DNA of 56,819 bases from an uncultured Bacteroidota bacterium (lineage in GTDB: Bacteria; Bacteroidota; Bacteroidia; Flavobacteriales; Flavobacteriaceae), in NCBI GenBank assembly GCA_902519955.1, contig CABYMF010000006.1, forward strand, positions 1 to 56,819, written 5' to 3'. Shown here piece after piece: positions 29,490-39,820 of the stretch (its first letter is position 1; each line of letters begins with the position of its first letter). The position numbers and the translations under genes were made by a program. Under the pieces are notes generated by a model. It worked only from the letters and a program-made list of their open reading frames with translations. It was not told the DNA's origin and did not search any database.

Positions 29490-30383
29490 ATGGATTGGGA
29501 GTCTAGCTTTGAGGATTTTAAAAACTATCTAAAATTAGAAAGAGGCCTCAGTATTAACTCAATTAAAAGTTATGAGTATGATCTAAATTTATTTAAAAAC
29601 TATATTGAATCTAATCACATTTTAAAGACACCCATTAATTGTAAATCTGATACTCTTAAAGATTATCTATATAACTATTTATCAAATAAAAAATCTAGAA
29701 GTCAAGCAAGAGGTATTTCAGCATTAAAAAGCTATTTTAACTATCTTATTTTTGAGGGGCATATTCAAAAATCTCCTATGTCAGATATTGAATCTCCTAA
29801 ACTTGAGAAAAAACTTCCAGAAGTATTAACCGAAACAGAAATTATTAAATTAATCGAGTCATTTGATTTGAATGATAATTTTGGTCAAAGAAATAGAACA
29901 ATAATTGAGGTCCTTTATGGGACAGGAATAAGGGTAAGTGAACTTATAAACATGAAATTATCAAATATTCTTTTTAAAGAAAATATTATAAAAATTTTGG
30001 GAAAGGGTAATAAAGAAAGGTTTGTTCCTTTAGGTAACATAGCATCAAATGAAATAAATAAATACCTAAAAATTAGAAATAGAAATATTATAGACTCTAA
30101 ATTCTCAGACATATTATTTTTAAATAGATATGGAAGAGGGTTAACCAGATCTATGATATTTAAAATTATAAGCGATAGTTTTAAAAAGATTACTCTAGAT
30201 AAGAAAATAAGCCCACATACATTAAGGCATTCTTTTGCAACTCATCTTTTAAAAAATGGAGCTGATCTTAGAACTATTCAGCTTATACTTGGACATGAAA
30301 GCATAACAACTACTGAGATATACACCCATCTAGATATAAATGACTTGGACGATGTTCTAAAGAAATTTCATCCTAGGAAATAG
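29490..30383 (+). CDS. xerD: Tyrosine recombinase XerD/XerC
   Basis: ORF 297 aa; LYGTGIRVSELINM, KGNKERFVPLG, SPHTLRHSFATHLLKNGADLRTIQLILGHESITTTEIYTH. Confidence 0.92.
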   Translation: MDWESSFEDFKNYLKLERGLSINSIKSYEYDLNLFKNYIESNHILKTPINCKSDTLKDYLYNYLSNKKSRSQARGISALKSYFNYLIFEGHIQKSPMSDIESPKLEKKLPEVLTETEIIKLIESFDLNDNFGQRNRTIIEVLYGTGIRVSELINMKLSNILFKENIIKILGKGNKERFVPLGNIASNEINKYLKIRNRNIIDSKFSDILFLNRYGRGLTRSMIFKIISDSFKKITLDKKISPHTLRHSFATHLLKNGADLRTIQLILGHESITTTEIYTHLDINDLDDVLKKFHPRK

Positions 30384-30384
30384 A

Positions 30385-32178
30385 TTATTCCGAATTAAAA
30401 TTAAGTGCGCAATCAATCAATGCAAGATGTGAGTATGCTTGAGGGAAATTACCTAATAATCTTTTTGATTTAAAATCTAGATCCTCACTATATAGACCAA
30501 GATGATTACTGTATTTTAATATCTTCTCAAAATAATTTTTTGATTTTTCCTTCTCACCTATTTTGAATAAACTGTTTATATACCAGAAAGAACAAACAGT
30601 AAAAGATGAGGAAGGGAAACCAAAATCATCTTTATTTTTATATCTGAACAAAAGCCCATCATTCATTAAATCTTTTTCAATTGCTTTAACAGTCTTTACG
30701 TATTTTAAATTATTAGGCTTTATAAAGTCAAATGATTCCATGAGAAGTAATGATGCATCAAGACTATCTGAACCATAAGTTTGCGTAAATGCACCAAGTC
30801 TTTCATTCCATCCATTCTCTAATATGTCATTGTAAATTTCTTTTTTTATTAATTTCCATTTCTTAATATTTGAGGATTTATTAATTAAAATTGAGATCTT
30901 GATTGCTCTGTCAATTGCAACCCAGCTTAATAATTTAGAAAAGGTGAAATGTTTATCTTCATTTCTAAATTCCCAAATTCCTTTATCAGGTAATTTCCAA
31001 TTATTTTTTACTATCCACACTATTGATTTAACAATTGACCACAACTCCTCGGATTCATCATTTTCAGTAGGAAATTTTTCAATTTGAAAATGAATAGCGT
31101 CCATAAGAATCCCATAAATATCATTTTGTTTTTGATTATATGCAGCATTTCCAATTCTAACTGGCGATGAATCTAGATAACCTGAGAAATGATCAAGAGT
31201 CTTTTCTTCAAGTATTTTTTCACCATTGATTCCATACATTATCTGAAGTTTTTCATTTTTATCAGGAATAATATTTATTATGAATTTTATAAAGTTTTTT
31301 ACAATATTTTTATGTCCTAATTTTGCAATTACCTTAATTACCATAGAAGCGTCTCTAATCCAGCAAAAGCGATAATCCCAGTTTCTTTCCTCACCTATTG
31401 TCTCAGGTAATGAAGTTGTAGCAGCAGCTAAAACTGCTCCAGTTTTTTGGTATGTAAGTAGCTTTAAGGTAAGTGCGCTCCTTAATATTTCATTATTATA
31501 CTTTTTGAAATTTGGGGTTTTTTTTATCCAATTAGTCCAGTATTCTTTTGTTTGATTAAGCTCTAATAATATTTCTTTAAATTTTGGATTGATTAACTTT
31601 TCATAATAGGAAATTTTAAAGAATATATCTGACTCTAATTCAATAAAATCATTATTCATAATTGAATTCAAACTAGCATTTGAATATAGATAAAGTGTTT
31701 CATAATTTTCATTTTCAGAAATACTAACTATAAAATCACTTTTAACATATGATTTAGTCTCACCACCAGAGTAGTCTAGTCTAGGATCATATATTATTTT
31801 TATTTTAGGATTGCCTTTAATATGCTTAATGATTCTAGTAATTTCAGGTGGAGAGTAATAACTCTTGTTTTTACTTTCATACCTTGGCATGTAATCTATG
31901 ATATGAAATTCATCAAAACCATTATTGAAACTCGTCTTCAAAATACATGTATTTTTCAAATATTCTTGACTTATATTATAGTTTCCTGCTGTTTCAACCT
32001 TAAAAAAACCGCCAACACTATTATCAATAATTTTTGCAAAGATCGATGGAGAATCAAATCTTGGTAAACAACACCAATCTATTGAAGAATCCTTATAAAT
32101 TAATGCTGATGATTGACAATTTCCTATTATTCCATAATTAAGGTTGTCTCTATACCCATAAGAATCTCTTATTTCCAT
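30385..32178 (-). CDS. Glycoside hydrolase family 15 protein (glucoamylase/trehalase-like)
   Basis: ORF 597 aa; GIIGNCQSSALIYKDSSIDWCCLPRFDSPSIFA, LPETIGEERNWDYRFCWIRDAS GH15 signature. Confidence 0.9.
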   Translation of the reverse strand: MEIRDSYGYRDNLNYGIIGNCQSSALIYKDSSIDWCCLPRFDSPSIFAKIIDNSVGGFFKVETAGNYNISQEYLKNTCILKTSFNNGFDEFHIIDYMPRYESKNKSYYSPPEITRIIKHIKGNPKIKIIYDPRLDYSGGETKSYVKSDFIVSISENENYETLYLYSNASLNSIMNNDFIELESDIFFKISYYEKLINPKFKEILLELNQTKEYWTNWIKKTPNFKKYNNEILRSALTLKLLTYQKTGAVLAAATTSLPETIGEERNWDYRFCWIRDASMVIKVIAKLGHKNIVKNFIKFIINIIPDKNEKLQIMYGINGEKILEEKTLDHFSGYLDSSPVRIGNAAYNQKQNDIYGILMDAIHFQIEKFPTENDESEELWSIVKSIVWIVKNNWKLPDKGIWEFRNEDKHFTFSKLLSWVAIDRAIKISILINKSSNIKKWKLIKKEIYNDILENGWNERLGAFTQTYGSDSLDASLLLMESFDFIKPNNLKYVKTVKAIEKDLMNDGLLFRYKNKDDFGFPSSSFTVCSFWYINSLFKIGEKEKSKNYFEKILKYSNHLGLYSEDLDFKSKRLLGNFPQAYSHLALIDCALNFNSE

Positions 32179-32201
32179 ATTTTAGAGTTTAATTTAATGA
32201 T

Positions 32202-34412
32202 TTGAGTAGGACAATAATTGTTTCAAATAGATTACCTATCAAGATATCTAATTTAGATAAATCTTTTGAATTTTCTTCAACTAGTGGAGGATTGGCTACA
32301 GGAATGAAATCAATTCACAAAAAAAATAATTTTTTATGGATTGGATGGCCAGGAATAGATAAGAAATCTTTAGGCAATAATTTAACTAAAGCAAAAAAAT
32401 TATTACAAAAAAAAAATTATATCCCAGTATTTCTGAAAAAAAAAGAAATAAACGATTTTTATTATGGCACAAGTAACGAAGCTCTATGGCCTCTATTTCA
32501 TTACTTTTTAGAGTTTTCAATATTTAACAAGTCTCATTGGAAGTCTTATGTTAATGTTAATAGGAAATTTGCTGACAGTGTAATTAAGTATGCAAAAAAA
32601 AATGATGTAGTTTGGGTTCATGATTATCAGTTATTACTTTGTCCAAGAATGATTAAAACTAAAAGACCTGACTTAACTGTTGGATTCTTTCTACATATAC
32701 CTTTTCCCTCTTTTGAAATTTTTAGAATTTTTCCATGGAGAGAAGAGCTTTTGGAGGGTATTCTTGGCTCTGATCTTATAGGTTTTCATACTTATGATTA
32801 TGTGAGACATTTTTTAAGCTCTGTAAAAAGAATTTTAAGGTATAATGTTGTTTTTAATAAAATTAATGTTGGTTCAAGAGAGGTTTTAGTTGATACTTTC
32901 CCTATGGGAATTGACTATGCAAAATATAATGATGCTGCTAGAAAAAAAAATAAACAAAAAAAGTCTGAGATGTCTAACCTTGGACTCCAACTAAAGGATC
33001 ATAAGAAGACTTCATCTGACAGTAAATTAATATTATCTATTGATAGACTCGATTATACAAAGGGAGTCATTAACAGAATTAAGGCATTCGAGATTTTTCT
33101 TACAAATAATCCAGAATACAGAGGTAAAGTAAGACTTATAATGCTTACTGTCCCGTCAAGATCTGATGTTGATGATTATATAAAGCTTAAGAAACAAACT
33201 GATGAAATAGTTGGTAGAGTTAACGGTAAATTTGCTTTAGTAAATTGGACCCCAATATGGTATTATTACAGATCTATGAGTTTTGATGAATTAATTGATC
33301 TGTATACTATTTCAGATATAGCAATGATAACTCCAGTGAGGGATGGAATGAATCTTGTAGCTAAAGAGTTTGTTGCAACAAGAGTTGATGGAGATGGTGT
33401 TTTAATTCTAAGTGAAATGGCAGGGGCTTCAAAAGAATTGTATGAATCTATAACTGTAAATCCATTCGATCTAAATAAAATGTCTGATATAATTTTACAA
33501 GCAATTAAAATGCCTAAGAAAGAACAAATTGAACGAAATAGAAGTATGCAAGAAAGATTAAGTAGATATACAGTCAATTATTGGGCAAATGATTTTATGA
33601 AAAATTTAATTTCTAGAGCAAAATCTAATAAGAATTCAGTCACTAATTATTTCAATTTATTAGAAAAAGATAAACTACTCGAAAAACTTAAGCTTTCAAA
33701 AAATAAGTTAATTATACTTGATTACGATGGAACTTTAGTCAACTTCAAAGATAAACCAGAGTTAGCTCTTCCCGACGAAAATTTAATAGACATTTTGAAT
33801 AACTTATCTAGAGTTAAAGGGATGGATGTTGCAATTATAAGTGGAAGAGATAAATTATTCCTAGAACATAATCTAGGAAAACTTGATATAAGTATTATTG
33901 CAGAACATGGTCACTTCTTCAAAAAGAAGAATAAAAATTGGATAAACCTTGGAAATATTGATAAAGTTTTTTTAAATGAAATACATGGAATCCTTCAATC
34001 TTTCTCTGATAGAACACCAGGAACATTCACTGAAAAAAAAGAGAGTGGGTTGGTTTGGCACTTTAGAAAAACTGATCCTGAATTAGCCTTAGAAAGAGTT
34101 GTAGAGATAGAAACAGTTTTAAATAGCTTATTAACTGATCAATTTCAAATTTTAAACCTTGACAAAGCTATTGAAGTTACTAGTAGAAAGTTTGACAAAG
34201 GATCAGCAGTAAATGAATTAACAAAAAATAAGAAATACGATCATATAGTTTGTATTGGAGATGATGTAACCGATGAGAATATGTTTAAGAACCTGAATCA
34301 AAATTCTACAACTATCAAAGTTGGAATTAAAAAAACCAATGCTAGGTTTTACATAGACGACCCAAAAAGTGTGATTAGTCTATTAAATGATATTAATACT
34401 TATTTGAAATAA
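32202..34412 (+). CDS. otsAB: Bifunctional trehalose-6-phosphate synthase / trehalose-6-phosphatase (fused)
   Basis: ORF 736 aa; SNRLP..., WVHDYQLLLCPRMIK (GT20), C-terminal LDYDGTLVNF HAD phosphatase; TTG is the only NTG start in frame. Confidence 0.93.
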   Translation: MSRTIIVSNRLPIKISNLDKSFEFSSTSGGLATGMKSIHKKNNFLWIGWPGIDKKSLGNNLTKAKKLLQKKNYIPVFLKKKEINDFYYGTSNEALWPLFHYFLEFSIFNKSHWKSYVNVNRKFADSVIKYAKKNDVVWVHDYQLLLCPRMIKTKRPDLTVGFFLHIPFPSFEIFRIFPWREELLEGILGSDLIGFHTYDYVRHFLSSVKRILRYNVVFNKINVGSREVLVDTFPMGIDYAKYNDAARKKNKQKKSEMSNLGLQLKDHKKTSSDSKLILSIDRLDYTKGVINRIKAFEIFLTNNPEYRGKVRLIMLTVPSRSDVDDYIKLKKQTDEIVGRVNGKFALVNWTPIWYYYRSMSFDELIDLYTISDIAMITPVRDGMNLVAKEFVATRVDGDGVLILSEMAGASKELYESITVNPFDLNKMSDIILQAIKMPKKEQIERNRSMQERLSRYTVNYWANDFMKNLISRAKSNKNSVTNYFNLLEKDKLLEKLKLSKNKLIILDYDGTLVNFKDKPELALPDENLIDILNNLSRVKGMDVAIISGRDKLFLEHNLGKLDISIIAEHGHFFKKKNKNWINLGNIDKVFLNEIHGILQSFSDRTPGTFTEKKESGLVWHFRKTDPELALERVVEIETVLNSLLTDQFQILNLDKAIEVTSRKFDKGSAVNELTKNKKYDHIVCIGDDVTDENMFKNLNQNSTTIKVGIKKTNARFYIDDPKSVISLLNDINTYLK

Positions 34413-34418
34413 ATAGTT

Positions 34419-35117
34419 TTACTCCTGCATAAGCCTAAATCCTTCACCGTGAACATTAATAATTTTGAGAGACATATCTTTATCTAAATATTTTCTTAGC
34501 TTCGCAATATAAACATCCATACTTCTTGAAGTAAAGTAGTTAGCGTCTCTCCATATTTTATTAAGTGCAATATCTCTAGGCAAAAGATCATCAAAATTTA
34601 AGACAAGCATTTTAAGTAATTGATTCTCTTTGGGAGATAGTTTATAAGATTCACCCATTTTGTGAGAAAGTATTCTAAGCTTTGAATTAAAACTAAATTC
34701 TCCAAACTCAAATTCAAAGACATCTTTTTCCTCGATATTAACATTTGATTTTCTATTAAGGATTGACTTTATTTTTGCTAGGAGAATTTCAGAGTCAAAA
34801 GGTTTAGTTAAATAATCATCTGCACCAATCTTATAGCCTTTAAGAACATCATCTTTTAAGTTCTTAGCAGTTAAGAATATTAATGGTATTACTTCATTTA
34901 TCTCTCTAATTTCCCTAGCAAGTGTTAATCCATCCTTAAAAGGCATCATTATATCTAATATACATAGATCAAATTCAGATCTATTAAATTTTTCAAATCC
35001 TTCGATACCGTTTACTGCTAATGTAACTTCATAATTATTTATTGTTAAATAATCCTTTAAAATTCTGCCAAAATTTGGATCATCTTCAACTAATAGTATA
35101 TTTTTATTCGATTTCAT
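34419..35117 (-). CDS. OmpR/PhoB-family response regulator (RprY-like)
   Basis: ORF 232 aa; receiver ILLVEDDPNFG, DLCILDIMMPFKDG, wHTH DNA-binding C-terminus. Confidence 0.93.
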   Translation of the reverse strand: MKSNKNILLVEDDPNFGRILKDYLTINNYEVTLAVNGIEGFEKFNRSEFDLCILDIMMPFKDGLTLAREIREINEVIPLIFLTAKNLKDDVLKGYKIGADDYLTKPFDSEILLAKIKSILNRKSNVNIEEKDVFEFEFGEFSFNSKLRILSHKMGESYKLSPKENQLLKMLVLNFDDLLPRDIALNKIWRDANYFTSRSMDVYIAKLRKYLDKDMSLKIINVHGEGFRLMQE

Positions 35118-35118
35118 A

Positions 35119-36696
35119 TTAAATATTTTCTAATGTTATATAAAATTTAGTTCCTACTCCTTTTTTACTTTCCAAAGATATTTTACCATTATGGAAATCA
35201 ATTATTTTTTTGACATATGACAGCCCTAGTCCATGACCCTTTGTATCATGAATATTTCCATTCTGCTCTCTGTAAAATTTCTCAAAGATTAATTTTTGAA
35301 TATTTTTATCCATCCCCACACCATTATCTTCAATACAAATAGTAATATTTCCATCTGAATTATGAGATGAAATAATTATTTTGGGATTATCTTTAGAATA
35401 CTTTACTGCATTGTCGAGTATATTAATAATTATATTCTCTAAATGATTACTATTTCCACTTATCATACTATTGACAGCATCTAAGGTGATCTCAATAGAC
35501 CCATTTCGACTATCAATTATCAATTTTACATGTTCAATTGCATCCTCAATAACCTCATGTATATCTGTTTCCTCCATTTCGAAAGGATTTAAGCTTTTTT
35601 CAAGTTGAGATATGGTTAGAATATTTTCAACTTGTGAAAGCATTCTTGAATTTTCTTCTCTAATCATACCCATGTAAGAATTAAATTTATCATTCAAATT
35701 ATCTTTTGAACTTGACATAGCATCCAGTGCTAAATTAATAGTGGCAATAGGTGTCTTAAATTCATGGGATATATTATTAATAAAATCACTTTTAATTTCA
35801 GATAACTTTTTCTGTTTAATTATTTGATAAAACGCGCTTGTTGAGATCACAATAATTACTAAAGTAAGCATAAAAGATAGAGTTGCCACACCAATAATAC
35901 CTGATAAAACATATTCTTGTTTATCTGGAAATGAAACTACTAAATCATATTTTATTGGACTTGAGCTGTCATAAAGAAATGGAATAGAATATTTTGGACC
36001 TGATTGTTCTTCCAAGTAGTTATTTGATTTAACTTTTGTTGATAATTCATTACTGTAAATTCCAAACTCGTATGAAGTAATAATATTTCTATCATTAAAG
36101 CCTTGGTCTAATAAAGCTTGAATTTCTCTAGAGGTTGTTCTCTTGTGAATTGGTAGAGATGAAGCATATTCTTGAAAAGCAGATTTATATTTTTCAAATT
36201 TAAATATATCAATTTCCTCAACACTTTTTAATTTAGATATTGATGAATTTAGTCTATTCTCTCTTCTATCAAAAATATTTTTATTTACAATAGTCGTTTT
36301 AACTGCCTTATAATCTCTTAGTTCATCATTTCCGTATCTGTTTGATAAATTATTAGGAAGGTTTATATTATAGTCCTCCTCAAGAATTCCATATGCAAAA
36401 AATGTTGAAAGGTTTGAAGACTGGTCTTCGTCTAAGAAAAGAAAGACATCTGTAAAATTAGACTCATCAGGAGTACCGATTGAATCAATCAACATCTGAT
36501 ATGTATATACGTAGTCATTAAGCTCTCTACTTTGAATCTCGTCAACAACTTCTCGAAGGGTTCTATTAACTGCAAGTGAAAATTCCTCTTCTTTATTTTG
36601 CCAAGAGGAATATATCCAATAGCCCTGCATTAGAATAATACCAATAAGAGAAAAGGACATTAATAAAACCAATGAAGTGTAAAATCTTCTATTCAT
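35119..36696 (-). CDS. Sensor histidine kinase (RprX-like)
   Basis: ORF 525 aa; two TM helices, FINNISHEFKTPIATI H-box, NIIINILDNAVKYS N-box, GHGLGLSYVKKI. Confidence 0.93.
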   Translation of the reverse strand: MNRRFYTSLVLLMSFSLIGIILMQGYWIYSSWQNKEEEFSLAVNRTLREVVDEIQSRELNDYVYTYQMLIDSIGTPDESNFTDVFLFLDEDQSSNLSTFFAYGILEEDYNINLPNNLSNRYGNDELRDYKAVKTTIVNKNIFDRRENRLNSSISKLKSVEEIDIFKFEKYKSAFQEYASSLPIHKRTTSREIQALLDQGFNDRNIITSYEFGIYSNELSTKVKSNNYLEEQSGPKYSIPFLYDSSSPIKYDLVVSFPDKQEYVLSGIIGVATLSFMLTLVIIVISTSAFYQIIKQKKLSEIKSDFINNISHEFKTPIATINLALDAMSSSKDNLNDKFNSYMGMIREENSRMLSQVENILTISQLEKSLNPFEMEETDIHEVIEDAIEHVKLIIDSRNGSIEITLDAVNSMISGNSNHLENIIINILDNAVKYSKDNPKIIISSHNSDGNITICIEDNGVGMDKNIQKLIFEKFYREQNGNIHDTKGHGLGLSYVKKIIDFHNGKISLESKKGVGTKFYITLENI

Positions 36697-36756
36697 TTAT
36701 ATAAAATTCTCAATTTTTAAATTAAAATTTCTTAACGAAATGTTAATATGTCATAC

Positions 36757-37335
36757 TTATCTAATCAAATCTCTATGAATTTGAAAAACTTTATCTTTTA
36801 AGTCTAATAGGTTATGATTGTCGATTATATAATCACATTTATTAATTATTGAAGACTCATCTACCTGATTATTAACCCTTTTAATTATGTCATCTCTTGA
36901 GGTGTCATCTCTTAATAAAACCCTTTTAATTCTCTCTTCCAATGGTGCTCTAACTAAAATAATTTTATCATAAGCATTTTCGGATTTTGTCTCAAAGATT
37001 ATTGCAACCTCTTTAACAATATATATTTCATCATTTGCTTTGATAAAAGAATCAAAATCATTTGAAACTGCAGGATGAACAATCGAATTAAGCAATTTTA
37101 ATTTATCTGAATCCTGAAAAACAATTTCAGATAACTGATAAGTATCTAATTTATTTTTCTTGTAAATATTATTACCAAAAACTTTTTTTATTGAGTCTAT
37201 TAATCTTACATCAGAGTTTATAAGATTCTTTGCGGCTTTGTCAGCACAATATGTTTTTATTCCAAGATCTTTAAATTCATTGAGAACAGTAGATTTACCA
37301 GAACCAATACCTCCAGTTAATCCAACAATTTTCAT
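36757..37335 (-). CDS. coaE: Dephospho-CoA kinase
   Basis: ORF 192 aa; IVGLTGGIGSGKSTVLNEF, CADKAAKNLI. Confidence 0.94.
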   Translation of the reverse strand: MKIVGLTGGIGSGKSTVLNEFKDLGIKTYCADKAAKNLINSDVRLIDSIKKVFGNNIYKKNKLDTYQLSEIVFQDSDKLKLLNSIVHPAVSNDFDSFIKANDEIYIVKEVAIIFETKSENAYDKIILVRAPLEERIKRVLLRDDTSRDDIIKRVNNQVDESSIINKCDYIIDNHNLLDLKDKVFQIHRDLIR

Positions 37336-38147
37336 TTTGAATTTAATTTATCAATAATCTCCTGGCTTACACCAACACTTGAGAAACCTCCATCATTAAA
37401 AATGTTTTGAAGAGTAACTCTTTTAGTATAATCTGAAAATAAAGAGACAGTCAAATCAGCACAATCTTCAGCAGTTGCATTACCCAGTGGTGATGTTAAA
37501 TCAGCATATTTAATAAAGTCGTCAAGCCCTTTGACACCCTTACCAGCAGTAGTAAGAGTTGGTGATTGAGATATGGTATTAACCCGAACATTTTTCTCCT
37601 TACCAAAGAAATATCCAAAGCTTCTTGCAATAGATTCCAGATATGCCTTGTTGTCAGCCATATCATTATAATTTGGAAATGTTCTTTGTGCAGCAATGTA
37701 TGTTAATGCAACAATACTTCCCCATTGATTCATTGCATCCAATTTAAATAGAGATTGCATTAATTTATGAAAAGATACAGCAGAAACATCCCAACCCTTT
37801 TTCAACCATTCATAATTTAAATCTGTGTAATGCTTACCTTTTCTTACATTAACAGACATTCCTATTGAGTGTAATACAAAGTCTAGTTTACCACCAAATT
37901 TATTTGTAGTTGCGTTGATTAAGTTTTCAAGATCTTCTAAATTACTAGCATCTGCAGGAATAACCTCAGAATTTGTTTTTTTTGCTAAATCATTTATACT
38001 TCCCATTCTTATAGAAACCGGGGCATTTGTTAAAATAAATTTGCCTCCTTCATCATAAACACGTTCTGCAGTTTTCCATGCTATTGAGCTGTTATCTAGA
38101 GCTCCGAAAATTATTCCTTTTTTACCTTTTAAAATATTGTTTCCCAT
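37332..38147 (-). CDS. fabI: Enoyl-[acyl-carrier-protein] reductase (NADH), FabI type
   Basis: ORF 271 aa; LKGKKGIIFGALDNSSIAWKTAERV, VLHSIGMS, YNDMADNKAYLESIARSFG. Confidence 0.94.
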   Translation of the reverse strand: MGNNILKGKKGIIFGALDNSSIAWKTAERVYDEGGKFILTNAPVSIRMGSINDLAKKTNSEVIPADASNLEDLENLINATTNKFGGKLDFVLHSIGMSVNVRKGKHYTDLNYEWLKKGWDVSAVSFHKLMQSLFKLDAMNQWGSIVALTYIAAQRTFPNYNDMADNKAYLESIARSFGYFFGKEKNVRVNTISQSPTLTTAGKGVKGLDDFIKYADLTSPLGNATAEDCADLTVSLFSDYTKRVTLQNIFNDGGFSSVGVSQEIIDKLNSK

Positions 38148-38161
38148 AATGTAAATATAGT

Positions 38162-39820
38162 TTAATTCAATAATTCATTGGCTAGCTCATTTGCTGACTT
38201 ATTAGATTTATCACCAGATAACATTTCAGCAATTTCGTTAACTCTTTCTTTATCGGATAGCAATTTAATATCAGTAATGATTTTATCATTATGCTCTCTT
38301 TTGAATACTTTAAAATGGAAGTCACCCTTAGATGCCACTTGAGCAGTATGTGTTATAACTATTACTTGCATATTGTGTGCCATAAATTTCATTAGTACAC
38401 CAACTTTAGAGGAAACTGAACCCGAAATCCCTGTATCTATTTCATCAAAAATTATTGAAGCTAACTTTGTGTATTTAGAAAGAATTGACTTTATAGATAG
38501 CATTATTCTTGAAACCTCTCCACCTGAGGCAATATCCTTCAACTCACTGTACAGACTTCCTTTATTTGATTTAAAAAGAAGCTTACCAATACTTATACCG
38601 TTTTTTTGAATTATTTCTGTTTCTGATAGATCAATTTTTATATCAGATTTTTCCATACCTAACTCAATTAAATTCTTGTTCATTAATTTTTCAAAATCAG
38701 GAATTACAGATTTTCTTTTATTGTGAATTTTAACTGCCTCTGCTCTAAGATTTAACATTAGACTTCTAATTGATTCTTCAATTTTAATTATATCATTGTC
38801 TATATCATTTTGTGTCAAGATCTTGAATTCAATATCATTTTTAATTTTTAATAAATCTTCAATTGTATTAACCCTGTGCTTATTTTGCAGTGAGTAAATC
38901 TTATCTTGCGTGTTCCTTAAATCATCAATGTTTTCTTGATTATTATCTATGTCAGATAATATTGAGTCTGTATCAATAGAAATTATGTTTAACTCCTCAA
39001 TTATTGCTTGTATCCTTGTACAGAGCAAGCTGATCCTATCAGAAGAATTTGATAGTCTGTTGAGGTTTCTTGAAATATCTTGAAGTTTATCCAAAACTCC
39101 AACATCTTCAGAATTTAAGTGACCTATTGTAATTGATAATACATCTTTAATTTGATCTAAATCATCAGCTTCTTTGATCTTATCATTAAGCTCTTCTAGA
39201 TTAATGTTATTGATTTCAAGATCATTGAATTCGTCATGTAAGAATTTATTATAATCTAAATCAGAATTTAGTTTATCCCTCAGTAATATCTTATCATTAA
39301 GTTCTTTCTCAAGAAATTTTAGTGATTTAAAGTTACTTGAGTATTCTTTAACTATATCTTGGTTCTCTGATAATGAGTCTAAAATCAAAAAAATAAAATT
39401 TGAGTTAAGGATACTTAGATTATTAAATTGAGAATGAACATCAATAAGCTTATTTGTAAGTTCAGATAGATGATCAAGTTTTACTGGAGTATCATTAATA
39501 AATGCTCTTGATTTTCCATTTTGATTAACTTCTCTTCTAATTATAGTTATTTCATCATAGTCTAAATCATTTTTTATAAAAAAATCCTTTAAGTATATAT
39601 CAGTTAAATCAAATGATGCCTCAACAAAGCATTTTTTTTCTTTATTGATAATTTTAGAATTATCAACTCTAGAGCCTAAAACCAATGATAACCCACCTAG
39701 GATAATTGATTTACCTGCACCTGTTTCTCCTGTAATTGATGTCATTCCCTTATTAAAAGAAATTTCTAAAGAATCAATTAATGCGTAATTATTAATTTTT
39801 AGCTTTGTTAACATTCTCAA
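38162..39820 (-). CDS. recN: DNA repair protein RecN
   Basis: ORF 552 aa; LTKLKINNYALIDSLEISF, TGETGAGKSIILGGLSLVLG, ASGGEVSRIMLSIK, IFDEIDTGISG. Confidence 0.95.
   Translation of the reverse strand: MRMLTKLKINNYALIDSLEISFNKGMTSITGETGAGKSIILGGLSLVLGSRVDNSKIINKEKKCFVEASFDLTDIYLKDFFIKNDLDYDEITIIRREVNQNGKSRAFINDTPVKLDHLSELTNKLIDVHSQFNNLSILNSNFIFLILDSLSENQDIVKEYSSNFKSLKFLEKELNDKILLRDKLNSDLDYNKFLHDEFNDLEINNINLEELNDKIKEADDLDQIKDVLSITIGHLNSEDVGVLDKLQDISRNLNRLSNSSDRISLLCTRIQAIIEELNIISIDTDSILSDIDNNQENIDDLRNTQDKIYSLQNKHRVNTIEDLLKIKNDIEFKILTQNDIDNDIIKIEESIRSLMLNLRAEAVKIHNKRKSVIPDFEKLMNKNLIELGMEKSDIKIDLSETEIIQKNGISIGKLLFKSNKGSLYSELKDIASGGEVSRIMLSIKSILSKYTKLASIIFDEIDTGISGSVSSKVGVLMKFMAHNMQVIVITHTAQVASKGDFHFKVFKREHNDKIITDIKLLSDKERVNEIAEMLSGDKSNKSANELANELLN

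Noticed and set aside
29490-30383. Tyrosine recombinase as a sign of an integrated mobile element
   Set aside because: The sequence and housekeeping context fit chromosomal XerD/XerC; no flanking tRNA, att repeats or phage genes.
32406-32415. A10 run in otsAB as a second slippage site
   Set aside because: The reading frame is intact through the run and I saw no conserved domain continuing in a shifted frame; used only as a control against the dnaX case.
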